From contig NC_018217.1 of the NCBI RefSeq assembly GCF_000219625.1, positions 1,488,001 through 1,552,000 of the forward strand: 64,000 bases of DNA, read 5' to 3'. The position numbers and the translations under genes were made by a program. Shown here one piece after another: positions 1 to 11,611 of the stretch. Within the stretch, counting starts at the first letter, position 1. Each line of letters begins with the position of its first letter. Source of the stretch: Zymoseptoria tritici IPO323. Lineage: Eukaryota; Ascomycota; Dothideomycetes; Mycosphaerellales; Mycosphaerellaceae. The notes beneath the pieces are model-generated. The model saw only the letters and a program-made list of their open reading frames with translations, was not told where the DNA came from and made no database searches.

Positions 1-3000
1 ATTCCTGTATACTAGGGCCTTAGTGTGTTAAGGTAGTTCCCTAGCCTAAGACATGTTGTCCTGTCCTAAAGGAAGGATTCTACAAAGGCTACTAGGTTTA
101 GCTATATTTAGCACATTCTTAGGTAGTAGACCAGTCTTAGGTGTAAAACATTTAGGAAGGCCGCTAAGATATCCAAACACAGCATTAAGGCTACATTCCC
201 TAGGCCTTTTCCCTAAATAGAGTAGACCTGTTTAGTTACTAGCTCTAGTGCTAATGTTGTTAACCTTTTTAGTCTTCCTCCTATCTAGTTTAGTAGGAAC
301 AGGTTTCTTTCCTTAGCGGCCCTGCTAAGCCTTATCGCTACAAGGGCCTCTAGGACTTTAGAGATTGTATTTAACAGGGCGATTAGTCTGTAGGCTCCTG
401 CCTTTAAGTAGTCTAGTTTCTAGGGCTTCTTAAGGACTACTGTTGTAAATTCCTTAAAGGGCCTAGGGAGGTATCCTTGTACTATGCAGGCTTACAGGAA
501 TAGTTGTAGGAGGTCTGCTAGCTCTTTCTTTATCTTCTTTAGGAATAGGTTTAGGATCTAATCTAGTCCTAGTGCCTTGTTTGGTGCAAGCCTCTAGATT
601 GTAGCTAGGATTTCTCCCTAGGTAATTGTATAGTCTATAGGGATTAGGGCTAGTATAGATCCTGTTATGTCTGTAAGGTCTACCTCTGTTGGCTAAGGGA
701 AGAACTCCTCTGCAAGGGCCTTAGCCTTCCTAGATATTGTTATCTAGAGGAGTCCAGCCTTATTCTTAATGCCTAGGAACTAGGGGAGAGAGGGTCCTTT
801 GTTTGCCCTTTCTCTTGCCTACCTTACAAACTTCTATATCTTGCTCTAATCCTTTAAGATCTCTATAACTGTTTTCCTCTAAGCTAGGTTCCCGCTCCTT
901 TTAATATGCCTCTTCTTTGTATATGCAGTTCTAAGTGCAAGTAGGTAGTTTAGGAGGGATTTGTTCTCCCTCTAGGCTCTCCTAGCCTTCCTCGCTCTCT
1001 TAACTAGCCTAGTGCTTTCCTAGTCCTAACTTATCTTTGCGTATAGTAAGGGTCGGGCTTGTGGTACTAGCTCCTTAACTAGCTGCTAGATTGTCCTCTA
1101 AAGCTAGAGTGCCTATTAGTCTAGGCTCTGCTTTCCCTCTGTAGGTAGCTGTTTAGCCTCTCCCTTTGCTTCTAGGATCTTAGATCTAATTTGTTCCTAT
1201 AGTGCCTTCTTCTACTGTAGCCTTTTCTAGTTCTCTTGCTCTATAATGCCTTAGGTAAAGAGTAATGTCCAGATTAGAAGGTAGTCTAACCCTGTTTCCA
1301 GTTTAGTGCAGGTCCTGCATTATGTTATCTAGTCCTAGATTTCCTTTGTCCTAAAGACTAAGTTAAGGGTTTGAATGCTTAGTCCTCTCTCCTATATTGT
1401 TATACCTGGTTCTAGGAGGAGCTGCATATTAGCCTGTTCTACCGTCTTAATTAGGTAGTCTGCTGCCTAGTGCTAGTTTGTTGCTGTTTGTGCTCCCTAC
1501 TTCTAATAATGCAGATTAAAGTCCCTAACTAGGATGTGCTGGTTTTCCTTTGTGTCCTAGAGAGCCTTCCTAACTTCCTAGAGGGTACCTAGGTCTCTGC
1601 CTATTATTAGGCTACTTAGGTTGTAGTAGTTCAAGATGTGGAGTTTTAGCTCTATCTAGAGGAGGGTAATCCTAATTAGGTCCTTACAAATTAGCCAGGC
1701 TTCCTAGGTTTCTAGCTGCAGTTCCTTTAATACATATATAACAACTCTTAGTGTCTCTCCTTCTAGAACTACTGTATAGTATCCTAGGTATTGCTTAACA
1801 TTCCCTCTAGTAGAGGTGTTTACCTATAGTTCCTAGATTGCAACAATGTAGTGGGTTCTTAGGTTCATTTGTTGTATAAATAGGGTTTGGATCTGGTTGC
1901 TACTCTTGTTTATGTTGTACTATAGGATGTTAAGTTCCTTTAGTGTGTTATTTATCCTGTGTTAGGAAGAAGTGGTCCTTAATGTCGCTCTCTCCTATTT
2001 CTAGGTCCTCCTGTCTAGGGTCCTAGGCTTGGTCCTACTGCTGCATTCCTGCTTGTACCTAGGGTGCTTGTTAGTAGCCCTCCTATATAGAGCTCCTTAG
2101 CATTATGTTAATCTTATTAGCCTAGCTTTGTCCTGCTTTTAGGATAGCTCTTAGTCTCCCTACTAGATTCCTAATCTAGTTGCCTTTAGTTTGCTTACTA
2201 TCGATAGGGCTAGCCCTTCTTTTCCTTATGTTTGTTAGTTACACTATTGTCCAACTCTCCTCCGGCTAGGTTTAGGAGGGTTTCCCACATAATCCCTAGG
2301 CTATAATGCTCCTAAACTGCCTTGCCTTCAAGATTGCCGCTTGCTTAAATTTGCAGGTTGCTAACTAAGATAGGTGCTCCCTCTAGCAGTTGCTATACCT
2401 TGCTTTAGTCTCCTTGCATGTGTCTGTTCTATAGTTTCCTAAGCACTTTCTACAGGTTTGTGTGCCTCTATAGTGCTTTGTAATGTGTCTAAACTGTCTA
2501 TAGTTAAGGCATTGTGTTAGTCTCTAGTGTAGGTAGAACTCTTCTACAACCAGAATGTTCCCTTAGAGAACTAGTCCCTTAGCAACGATTTCCTTTGCCT
2601 ATGCTGTGTTCTAGATATTTAGGATTAAGGAAGAGAAGTCCTTACCTTCCCTTCCCTTTTTGCTTTTTAGCTATCCTGCTCTAAGGACTTTTAGGTGTAG
2701 GTAGAGTCTTCTATTCTCCTCCTTAATTTAAGTGTTTGTTCCCTAACTCTTAGTATTAATAGTCTGGATCTTAACACTATATACTAGCACTTAGAAGAGC
2801 TGCACTACAGCTTTAGCACTAGGGTATTTGTCCTAGGCCTACTTAAGGTCCCTTTCCAGCCTTTCCTAGGAGCTCTGGCTGTAGGTAAAAACCCTAATAT
2901 CTCCGCTTTCTAGCTTCTTTACTACTAGCACTACTAGGTCTTTTAACTCCCTAACAATCTCTATGCTTATCTTCTTTTAGATCTCTTCTCTTTCTGCTAG

Positions 3001-3519
3001 GTTCTAGATCTTAAGGAGGAAGTAGTAGCTTTAGGGTAGGGCTAGCTTTATATACACCTAGCTAGATATCTGTTATTTAGGGAGGGCTGCAGCTTGTGCC
3101 TAGGTCTTTAGCTAGGTAGCCTAGATAGTCTTCTAGATTTCCTAGACTCTCTAGATAACTATCTGCCCTTAGAGAGTGTATAGGAGGGTAGTTTGTGCCC
3201 TCTAGAGGAGGGAGAGGAGGAGAGACTTTAGGGTTTCCTCCTAGGGGGAGGATAGGACCTTTGCTACTTTACTAGTTAGTTTTTGCATATCCTTGTTAAT
3301 TTCTAACTGTATTTGCAGCTCCTTAAGGTGCTGCTAATAGCCTTTTAGGCCTTTTAAGTAGTTTAGGGTAGTTAGGGGGGCTTAGGAAGGCGGAGGATAG
3401 TCCCCTCCTCCTTCCTTTACTCCCTAACCTCCCTGAATGTTTTGCCTCCTCTAAGGGTAGACTGCTGCGTGTTAAGAGGCCTGGAGGCCTCTCTGTTCGT
3501 GTAGTGGCTGCGTTGGCAT
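1..3519 (-). pseudogene. RIP-degraded Tad-like non-LTR retrotransposon (LINE), 3' part outside the window
   Basis: On the minus strand decayed LINE coding sequence can be followed. It begins with a candidate gag ATG at 3517-3519. A zinc-knuckle region lies near 2400-2530, with Cys codons turned into Tyr. An endonuclease motif (residues VRDFNLHY, ancestrally GDFNLHH-like) sits near 1440-1560. An RT block lies near 520-720, where residues LAPNKALGLD match the LAPGKAPGPDGI signature of fungal Tad-type reverse transcriptases. Nearly every Trp and many Gln codons are TAG and Cys is Tyr, as expected from CpA-to-TpA RIP on both strands. No frame is open for long. The upstream end abuts the mariner remnant. 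Family assignment is inferred from these motifs; the element is certainly dead. Confidence 0.8.
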
Positions 3520-3539
3520 GATTTTTATGTTCGCTATAA

Positions 3540-4511
3540 GTTACTACTACCTATATACAACGACGACTACTATAAGAGCTAGATAACTGTTAGATATATA
3601 ATATCCTTCGATCTAAAGAGCACTACGCGGTAGATCCCTTCGATAAACGCCCTATTAAGCCCCTTAGAGGCATCGAGAAACTAGCGCTCTTAAAACTCGA
3701 TCTACTAGACCGAGAGCGATATTACGACGTTATCGAAGGACTTAATCCTTATACTACGATCCTTATTACCTACGACGAGATACCTATTAATTTTAGAGGG
3801 TCCCTTAGTTACTAACCTATCCTCGTACCTTAAGGAACAACACCCTACGTAGATTAGTATAATCCTCGTTATATACGGATATAATAGGCTAGTGCCTACT
3901 TTAATACCTTAATTAAACGGCTATAGGCTTACTAGGGACCTAGTAAAGACGAGGATAGTCTATAGTTAATATAGAAGCTAGCGGCTTTATAGAAGATTCT
4001 AGATAATAAGGTAGAAGAATAGAGGGCTCGTTGCTCGATATAAGGCTCGGTTAAACACTAGCTCCTTACGTAGAAGAACGACGAAGTTAAGTAGTTTAAT
4101 GCCTCGTTGCTAGCTAGTAAGAAGCGCAACAAACGTAAGCCCTTTACACTAGAGCGGCTGTTTAAGAAGGAGCGTCTTATAAGGGCTAGTAAGAAGGGTA
4201 GTATTAACTTCGTATAGTATATATTCGAGGTATATTAGAAGAGGCTCTTCCCCTACTACGAACGCGTTATTCGTAATAACGCTTTTAAGGATGTCTATAT
4301 CTATAAAGACAACGTAGGCCTTTACTACAAGGTAAGGAGGTTATTAGTACCTAAGATTAAGGCTCGTAGTATTAAGTTTCTCGACATACTAACGAACTTA
4401 CTAGACCTTAATCCTATCGAGTAGCTCTATAAGGATTAGAAGAAGATTCTAAGGCTATACAAAATAGCTATAACTAGTGCGAGCAAGGAATTAATAAAGG
4501 AAGGTAAATAA
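3540..4511 (+). pseudogene. RIP-degraded Tc1/mariner-superfamily transposase
   Basis: Reading codons in frame with 3603, the plus strand gives a decayed DDE transposase. The first catalytic Asp lies in ITYDEIPI (about 3762-3790). The second begins the DNVG block at 4308. The glutamate of LDLNPIE is at 4419-4421, with 36 residues between second Asp and Glu. The LDLNPIE block corresponds to the SPDLNPIE signature of Tc1/mariner and IS630 enzymes. More than fifteen in-frame TAG and TAA codons interrupt the frame, many where Trp is expected (for example the codon after NPIE). The frame ends at the TAA at 4509-4511. N-terminal helix-turn-helix and terminal repeats were not found, so the 5' limit is uncertain. 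It follows directly after the LINE start, suggesting insertion into or beside it. Confidence 0.78.
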
Positions 4512-6072
4512 CGGATAAGAGATGTTTAGTGTAATAATAGTAAATTTAATGCCCTTGTACGTAGAAGAACGGCTATTAGCTACTTCTAAGGACTATGTAA
4601 TAGTTTAAGACATACTAAACTACTATTCAGCAATAGATATAAGGACAGTAGCTGAATAACAATACCTTTTAACGTAAAGAGCCATGAACATAGTAGTAGA
4701 AGGGCGCCAAGAATACAGACTTTAGCCTCCGCGGAGGTAAGGTCGATCTCTTTGTGCCGGACTGGACATGTAACGAAGCGATGTACGTGCATGTTCGTGC
4801 ATATGGATCCTTGTTGTCGCACGATCACCCACGATGGATCGCCCTGCGTTGCCGAGACTTCCGAGTGCATGCCAGTACATCACGAGTCGCCCGACCGCTT
4901 CGCAGTCTCCTTCAGGTTCATCGACTTGTTACAATCATCCTCATGGAGGAAAGCTCTCTAGAGTTCGATACTGCTCGCAAGCTCAGCTCAGTCCTTGTTT
5001 GACACGTTCGGAAACCTCATTCCGTCCAACCCTGGTGGTCGCTACCTCATAGCTCTACGAGGCATGTCAGACTCTCTCGCCGCATCAGGTCAATGGCACG
5101 GCCAACATGCCAGTAAAGGCTTCGCTCCCCATGCAACCGAAGAGCGAGCGTACCTCTAGCAGACCACAGGGGACGGGTAGCCTTGACCATCGCAGCGGGA
5201 AGTGGCCAGCGTAGTGTTATGGCGATCACCTTGTCCAGAACGGGCGTCACGCTCCTGATCGCCATATGCACCGTGTTTGCACCAAGATTCGGTTAAAACT
5301 GTCACGAATGCTGTGGGGATTAACATGTGCTATTTCGAGACAGATGACATGCATGAGCTTTGCCTCTCAAAGGCTAGGTAGGTACATAGCTAGCCAAGAT
5401 CCCTCCAAAACCGTCGACCAAGTCTTGAACCTCGAGAGAAGATGCCTTCTTACACATTCAAGGTTCATGTCGCGGCTATTTTGTGAACGGGTCCAGGAAG
5501 AATCCGACAGCCGAAGTAACGTGTTTCAGAGACACATGGCTCGAAACTCCAAGAACACAGGAGGCCACCAATGCCTGTCAGTACTCGGGGAGATCGCCGC
5601 TCGAGTCGGTGGTATCTATCGGACACTGCACCGCTTTGTAGCTCCGATAGCCCGCCCTCTCTCGTGACAGTTGCGCCTCACAGGCGTGAGTGCAAAAAGT
5701 AATAATGCTGCTCTCTCTCCTTGATCTATCCAGGTACTCCAGCTCACGCAGACATGACGTGACCAGTCAGCTCATTGCGTGTTGCACCCCGGGCCTTGCG
5801 GCGCAGAAGCATGACTTCGGATGCGACTGCCCGGCCGAGCAGCGTTCCTCTGTCTTCACTTGCAATCGTGATCAGATGGTTCTAGATCCTGGCTAGCTCT
5901 TCGGGCTTGCATTATCCGCCCGCAGCATCTGGGCGTCCTTGGACGTGTTGCAGATATTCACCGATCATCGGATCTACTTGAGATCGCCCTCAAGCGCCGC
6001 AACCGTCACATTTCAGATGTGTACCAGCCTCTGGCCCATCATCACGCCATGCAGGCGAGCAGATAATGTGTG
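4512..6072. other. Unassigned flank between transposon remnants and the hAT element
   Basis: Positions 4512-4740 are AT-rich and probably mariner tail. From about 4740 the composition changes to roughly 50 percent GC without heavy RIP. Short open stretches exist (for example 133 codons at 5266-5667 on plus), and a plus-strand segment near 4960-5160 reads like coding sequence interrupted by stops, but I recognise no domain and see no coherent spliced model. It may hold a decayed host gene. The hAT insertion site lies at its right end. Confidence 0.4.
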
Positions 6073-6080
6073 GTATGAGG
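6073..6080. repeat. 8-bp target site duplication, left copy
   Basis: GTATGAGG immediately precedes the left terminal inverted repeat and is repeated exactly at 28304-28311 after the right one. An 8-bp duplication is the hAT-superfamily standard. Confidence 0.92.
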
Positions 6081-6095
6081 CAGTGTTGTTCAAAC
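6081..6095 (+). repeat. hAT terminal inverted repeat, left
   Basis: CAGTGTTGTTCAAAC, matching the reverse complement of 28289-28303 at all 15 positions. The CAGTG start is typical of hAT ends. Confidence 0.92.
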
Positions 6096-6099
6096 CTTA

Positions 6100-6262
6100 G
6101 TGAAAGTAATAGTAAAAGAACTATTAGTAGTTGTTAGTTAGCTTACGTAATACTTACTATTACTATAACTATTACTATTACTATTAAGATTCTAGAAGAC
6201 TAACTATTACTATTACTAATTACTATTACCGTTTTTAGACTAACTATTAGTTACTATAGTAG
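6100..6262. repeat. Left subterminal repeat region (TACTAT-type arrays)
   Basis: Repeated ACTATT/TACTAT units next to the left end include blocks shared in the same orientation with the right end: GACTAACTATTACTAT (about 6199 and 28203) and CGTTTTTAGACTAACT (about 6230 and 28233). hAT transposases commonly bind clustered subterminal motifs; that role is inference here. Confidence 0.6.
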
Positions 6263-6789
6263 TAATAGTCTATAAAAATCTAACTACGGAGAGGTAATTG
6301 CTTTATATATAATATATATACCGTAGGTATTTAAATATATAGCTATATAATAGTATTTACTATAGTAATCGTCTAGAATTAATTTAACTATATCTAAATT
6401 ATTACTTTAATCTACTATACGCTATATATATAAGGACTTATTTATATATATATAGACCGAGTAGACTTATAAAATTAGTATATATATTTAGTACAATTTT
6501 TATATATATAGTTACTTCTAATAAAGAAACGTTTTACTACTCTTTATATTAAAGTACTACTATAGATAAAAGTAAGGGTTAAATATATATCTAATATATT
6601 TTAAATATAATAGATAAAGAATTATAAGCGTAGTATATATAATAAAAGCTAATATATAGTTAAGATATCTATAGACTATCTTCTTGCTCTAAAGTTAACT
6701 AAATACGTAATATTTTTATATACCTATTAGTATTAATAGGTAGTCTATTTAAGTAATACTATAGTCTTTAATATATAGCTATATACTTA
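6263..6789. other. AT-rich stretch downstream of the hAT transposase, no gene seen
   Basis: Dominated by TATATA and TAGTAT words with no open frame of note. It lies between the transposase stop codon and the left terminus and is probably 3' untranslated and subterminal DNA. Confidence 0.6.
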
Positions 6790-7406
6790 TTATATATCGT
6801 CTTCTTCTGTTAGATCTTTATTATCGTAGTCTTCTTCGCTAGAGTTACTAGTAGAATTCTCTTCGGCTTCGAGAGCTTCTTTAGCTAATTCGTCTAAAGT
6901 AGAGTTTATATTATCGTTATTAGGGTCGTTTAAGTAGGCCCAAGCATTATTAAACATATCCTCGGGTTCTAATAGACTTATATCGCCGTCTAGATCGATA
7001 GCCCGCTCTTTTCCTTTAGTAGTAGTATTTATAATAGTAGTATTACTAGTATCTAGTATAGGGTCGTTTATATCTTCTATATTATCGTTTATAATATCTT
7101 CCTCGTCTCTAATCTTGCCCTAACTCTTAAGTAATATCGTTTGCTTAATAGTCCCCGGTAATAATCTATTACGTTTCTTAGTAACAATATCGGCTCCTTT
7201 AGAAAATTCTGTTTCGGATGCGGCCGAACCGGGAGGTAGCCCTAGATAGTCTCGGGCAATTAGAAATAGTATAGGAAACCTATCTTTATTTCCTTTATAA
7301 TAATCTATAATACTTGTTTTTTTACTAGCTCGTTGTTCTTTAAGATAGACTTCTACTTCGTCTATAGCTACTTTATTATTTCCGAGTCCGTCGTCGGAAG
7401 TATAGA
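6790..7406 (-). pseudogene. hAT transposase, C-terminal part (dimerisation domain and acidic tail)
   Basis: In one minus-strand frame from the retroelement junction (7406) to the TAA at 6790-6792. It contains the hAT C-terminal dimerisation domain (about 7120-7350): residues DRFPILFLIARDYLGLPPGS followed by SETEFSKGADIV, which corresponds to the conserved SERxFS block carrying the third catalytic acidic residue. A TAG at 7120-7122 stands where a Trp is expected after LLKS, the usual RIP outcome for TGG. Beyond it the frame stays open for about 110 more codons rich in Asp, Glu and Asn. The frame joins the N-terminal part at 20781 when the retroelement and one copy of its 5-bp duplication are removed, so both are halves of one gene of about 834 codons. 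Confidence 0.85.
7402..7406. repeat. 5-bp target site duplication of the LTR retrotransposon, left copy
   Basis: ATAGA before the left LTR, repeated at 20781-20785 after the right LTR. Five base pairs is the usual Ty3/gypsy duplication. Confidence 0.9.
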
Positions 7407-7498
7407 TGATGGATGAGTACATTGTTGTTCTGTCTAAGCTGGTGGAGGCCAGACTGCTAAGGTAAGGTCGGAGGCATGACGTAGCCACTGCCGTATCA
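7407..7498 (-). repeat. 3' LTR (92 bp)
   Basis: Begins TGATGGATGAGTAC and ends CCACTGCCGTATCA. It is identical, base for base by eye, to 20689-20780. In the element's orientation this is the downstream LTR, preceded by a purine-rich tract. Confidence 0.92.
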
Positions 7499-7513
7499 AA
7501 ATCCCCCCCAGCA
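7499..7513 (-). promoter_or_regulatory. Polypurine tract candidate
   Basis: The minus strand reads GCTGGGGGGGATTT directly next to the 3' LTR, the position and composition expected for the plus-strand primer of reverse transcription. Confidence 0.7.
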
Positions 7514-7859
7514 AAAGCGTTCACGACCTCGTGAAGTCAACAAAACAAACGCCTTTCCATCGATCCCTCGGCGCCCTCGTGAAGCAAACAAAAGTCAGGC
7601 CTTCCCCAAGCACTATATCCATCGCGCTGGCTCCAACTATAGACGTAGCCTTGAATCTTCCGTCGCTCCGCTGCCTCCAATGTCATCGATCTCGCCTTTC
7701 ACCATGGGCCGTAGACCCAGCCTCGTTTGATCCATCAAAACAAGCATGAAAAGTCAATTGCAAGAACGCGCCCTTGGTCAACCGCGATTCCTCCCTTCGT
7801 GGCATAGACCTAGCCTCATCGGTGTCGTCTTTCCGAAGGACTCGGTGTCGTCTTTCGCC
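7514..7859. other. Untranslated segment between the extra ORF and the 3' LTR
   Basis: No frame is recognisable. It contains three copies of the dispersed ATAGAC motif (7639, 7711, 7804), each followed by GCC rather than GGG. Confidence 0.55.
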
Positions 7860-10800
7860 TCAAGTCGGTCTCAGCGGCTCCTTGTAGGCTTGGAAGTTGT
7901 CGTCAACGTACAGGTGCCACTGCAGGATGGTGTTCACGTTGTGTTTGCGCAATGTGAGGTGCTCAGCTAGTAGAATGGCGGCTTCTGCGATGTTGCGTGC
8001 CTGCGCTGGGCTGCAGAGTTTTGTTTTCTAGTGATCGAGGATGATGGACAAGATGTGCCTTATCTGGTTCTTCAGCTCCTCGGGATCGGTACCGATAAGG
8101 TAGACTTGGCTGCTTTGTTGTCTCGTGCGAGATTCCAAATCGGAGTGGTTTGGCACGGCGTTTCGCTAGAGTTGTCCGCTTGCACTCTTCCTTGATTTGC
8201 TGCTGGAGTGCGTAGACCTAGGGCCTAAAAGTCGCTGGGATGCAGGGTCCGTAGGATCCCACATGTCTTTCTCCGGTGGCCTTAAATACGAGGCAGACCA
8301 AGAAGTTGCCAGCATCGGCCATCCATTGTCGACGTCTCGAACCTGGTCGGCCGTGGCTGTAGTAATGCCGAGCTTGCGCAGCAGGCCGACGGCTTCGATT
8401 GCGCGCGCCGCCCTGTTCGCACTATGCAAGTCGTGCTGCATTTCGCTCAGAATGTGGTAAGCTTCTTTCCGAGCTGGCTTCCACAGTTCGGAGTAGGTAC
8501 CCAGGATGTCGGCGATAGACGTAGGGCTAATATCGGAAGTTTCCCAGCTCCAAGTCGTAGGGCCTGATCGGTGTACCCACTCATTCATGTAGAATGTTAA
8601 CCAGGGATCCGAAGATGGAGTGTAGACGACGATCGGGTCTTTCTTACTGCCTCCCTTCTGGACGAGGTAACAGAGGATCTCAATCTTCTTCTTTGGGGCA
8701 ACCCTGGACCACAAGCATCGATAGACCTGGGGTCCAATTTCGGTCAACACGAAGGGCTTCGAGTCAGGCTCCTGTGAGAGTTGGTAGAGTCCCTCGAATT
8801 TCTTATCTTCCTCAAATGGTCCCACTGGCATCTCTGGTTTCTGCATGCCCTCGTTCGCGGGTGCCAGTGGTTCTGTATGCATGCCGAAAAGTTTGTCCCA
8901 GGTGGCGAGTGCGAATCTGTCAATCTTGTATTTGCTGGCCATGAGCTGCGCGTTTTTCCGAATGACGTTTCGGTCCGTTTGTGTCTTACACAGCCAGCGC
9001 GCTGGGCAGACGTTGGACTTGCGCGCTGTAGTGGTGATCGATGCGATCATGTCTTTCTGTTGCTGCGGAGCTTCACCTTTGCCGTGCGTGAAGGTCGTCG
9101 ACTATTTTGGTGCTGGTGTGCTCACTGCGCCGAAGGTGAAGGGTAGTGGCTGAGGCTGCTCTCCTGGGCGGAACATGTCGTCGCCGAATTTGGCATCGCT
9201 CGTATCCTTAGCCAGCGGGTGCCTGTCAGCAAGCTTGGGTTGGCGCATCTTCCTCTTTTGCTTGTCCGGAGCGGGTGGGTTTGCTGCCGTAGGCTCCTCG
9301 TCGGTATCAGACTGCATGAACTTGCTGGCGATTTTTGGTTGGCGCGCAGTCGTTGGCTTCTTTCCTGCAGCCTTCGACGTTGCGGCGATAGACGTAGGGT
9401 GGTCCTTAGTAGCTGCCTTCTTCCCATTGTTTGCTTTCGGCGCCGCTGTCTTCTTTGCAGCCGGTGCCTTCTTTGCTGGTGCTTTCTTCGTCTCGGCGAG
9501 CTTCTGCTTCTTCTTCGCCGGAGCTATAGACTTAGGGTCGTCTGAGTCGTTCGTGCTGCCAGCGGCTTTTGGCTGATCAGGCTGGCGTGGTATTTGCTGC
9601 ACGCTTATGGCGGCGAGTTTCTTATCGTAGAAAGTTTCATCGATGTCCCACTGCAGGAGCCCGGGTCTATCGGGTGCTAAGGTTAGAAGCAGGTCTATCA
9701 TAGGGTACTTCAATTCGGTTGGAAACTGTCCCAGCTGCATCAGGGCTGCGGAGTAGAAGGGGTAAATCTCTTCGAGGATTTCGCCCTTGTCGTCTTGCCA
9801 CAGGTTGGTCATAGATGCTGCTATAACAAGCTGAGCGACTGTTGTCCCGGCTTGATTGCGGAGTTCGAAGGATGTCTTTGGCATAGTTCCTCGTCCTGCC
9901 TTGTCGAACTGCTGTCGTAGCTCGTCCAGACGTTCCGCGATATCGATGTCCTTCTTCGTGAGGTCTATGAGGTTGCCGAACGTGTCCATAAACCAGGTGG
10001 CGGGGATCTAGCGCATCACGACCGCTCCCTCGGACAGGTAGTACGCCAGAATACATTCAGCCAGAAGTGCTTGGTCGCCCTTGTTCCATTTCTCCTTGTG
10101 AAGAAAGTAGACGTTCTAGCAGGTGGTGACGCCCTGGGTTCGAAAGTACTCGGTGTTTTCCGTTGGCATAGACTTGACCTTAGAATCGTTAAGGTCCAAG
10201 AGTGCGGATTTGGAAGAATTGAAGCACTGGTTCTGAAACTCTGGTAGCAACAGCTGCGCGGTGCCGTCCTTAGCCTTGCGTTTGCGCGAGAAGGCCTTCG
10301 GAGGCATAGACGTAGCCTCTCTAATTCCAAGCATTTTGGGTGTTGGGTAGATCTCGCCTGTGGGGATGTAGTAAGTAGTCGGTGGCTGAACTGTTGGACG
10401 GCCTCGAAGCCCTCCATAGATTTTGGAGCGGTCTGCGTATTCCTTGCCGAAGTTGAAGAGGTACGGGTAGTCTGCGATGAGCTTGTCGCGGTCGCCTGGC
10501 TTCGCAATCTTGTTCAGTAGGTCCCGAGCGTGGAGGTTACTACGCATCTGCATAACGAAGTCCTTGCGACTCTAAGGGTCGTTAGCGGTGAAGGCCTTCA
10601 CGGCTTTCTTGTCAGTATCTTTGGGATACTGCGTAGCTTTGTTGGCTGCTGTAATAGTCTCCTCCTTGTCTTTCCAAGCCGTGAGAGCTGCCCCCTTCAG
10701 ATCGGACTTGGCTGGAGGGATGGCCTTGCCGTCGATGTCGTAGATCTCAAACCACTCCTTGATCAGCTCTGGGTTGTTACTGCGAGCCTTCTTCCAGTCT

Positions 10801-11402
10801 GTAATAAGATTGACTTGCAGTGGAATTATCAAGTCTGCGGCCAACTTTCCGCATTTGAAGCAGGGGTTTGGCGTGCCGATGATAGTGTATTCCTGGCCCT
10901 TCTTGGTAGGCCTAGGGATCAAGGGCGCTAGCGGGTAGTCTTGGTTTAATGCGATAGACGTACGGATCTCGACCTCGCGTGCCATAATGTCGTTGAACTG
11001 CCGGCGTAGCGCCTGGCGGAGGTTATTGATCGCATTGCTCTTGTAGCTTCGATCGTCAATGTTATCGTAGTCATCGGTTGCGAGCTGTGCGTTAAGTTCG
11101 TCCGGGTGGGGGACTCGTTCGATTTCACCGTGCTTCAGCGGTGGAAGGGCGTCCTTGGGGAACTCAATCTTCACTTTGATTTTGTTCAGTTTCGCGATGG
11201 CTTTGCTGCCTGACGCTGCAGCTTCATGTCTCTCGCGGTCAGCAGCTTCTCCGGCTGCCTTCTTTGCGCGCTTCCTCTTAGGCTTTAGAGAGACTCCACT
11301 GCGCTGGCCGGCTGATGCCTTCGATTTCTTGGGAGCGGCGACTTCAGATCCAGCGGAAGATCCAGCAGCTGATCGTCGATCCTCGGAGTCGTCGGAGGCC
11401 AT
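7860..11402 (-). pseudogene. Extra ORF (ORF3) of the chromovirus, unknown function
   Basis: One minus-strand frame runs from the ATG at 11400-11402 to a TGA at 7860-7862, 1,181 codons including the stop, interrupted only by six TAG codons (10572, 10116, 10008, 9102, 8166, 8028). I recognise no family. The N-terminus (residues 1-75) is Ser/Ala/Lys-rich and basic, followed by predicted helical sequence and a possible metal site (CFKCGK, near residue 180). A middle block (about residues 620-720) is Lys/Ala/Pro-rich and histone-H1-like (KKAPAKKAPAAKK). The C-terminal 350 residues look globular and Trp-rich. It lies where env-like or accessory ORFs sit in some plant and animal gypsy elements, but has no visible signal peptide or membrane segment, so an envelope is unlikely. 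An unbroken frame apart from RIP-type stops indicates it was coding until recently. Confidence 0.75.
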
Positions 11403-11611
11403 GCTTGCGATAGACTTGGGGTATGGCGTGGCTCACGGTGGAAACTGCCGTGACGCTGTGATGTTGTTGGAAGTTGTGTGGTGCGCAATTCGAGGTCGAT
11501 GATGTTATTGATAAGAAGAAGATCGAAGAAGGTAAAAGAATAAGTAATGTGATCGCATGCCAATGCGCACGGTCGTGCGCGTGAATATGGCGCTGTCACA
11601 TGCGCTGAAAA
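11403..11611. other. Gap between pol and ORF3 in the chromovirus
   Basis: About 209 bp between the TGA ending the pol frame and the ORF3 start, on the minus strand. I see no clear promoter or splice signal, so how ORF3 would be expressed is open (subgenomic transcript, splicing or reinitiation). Confidence 0.5.

Noticed and set aside
9380..9540. The dispersed motif as interstitial telomere repeat (TTAGGG)
   Set aside because: Only some copies contain TTAGGG; the constant part is ATAGAC and no tandem arrangement exists.
9175..9576. 133-codon hydrophobic plus-strand frame as a membrane protein
   Set aside because: It is antisense to the Lys/Ala-rich block of ORF3, whose complement automatically gives Phe/Leu/Ala-rich frames.
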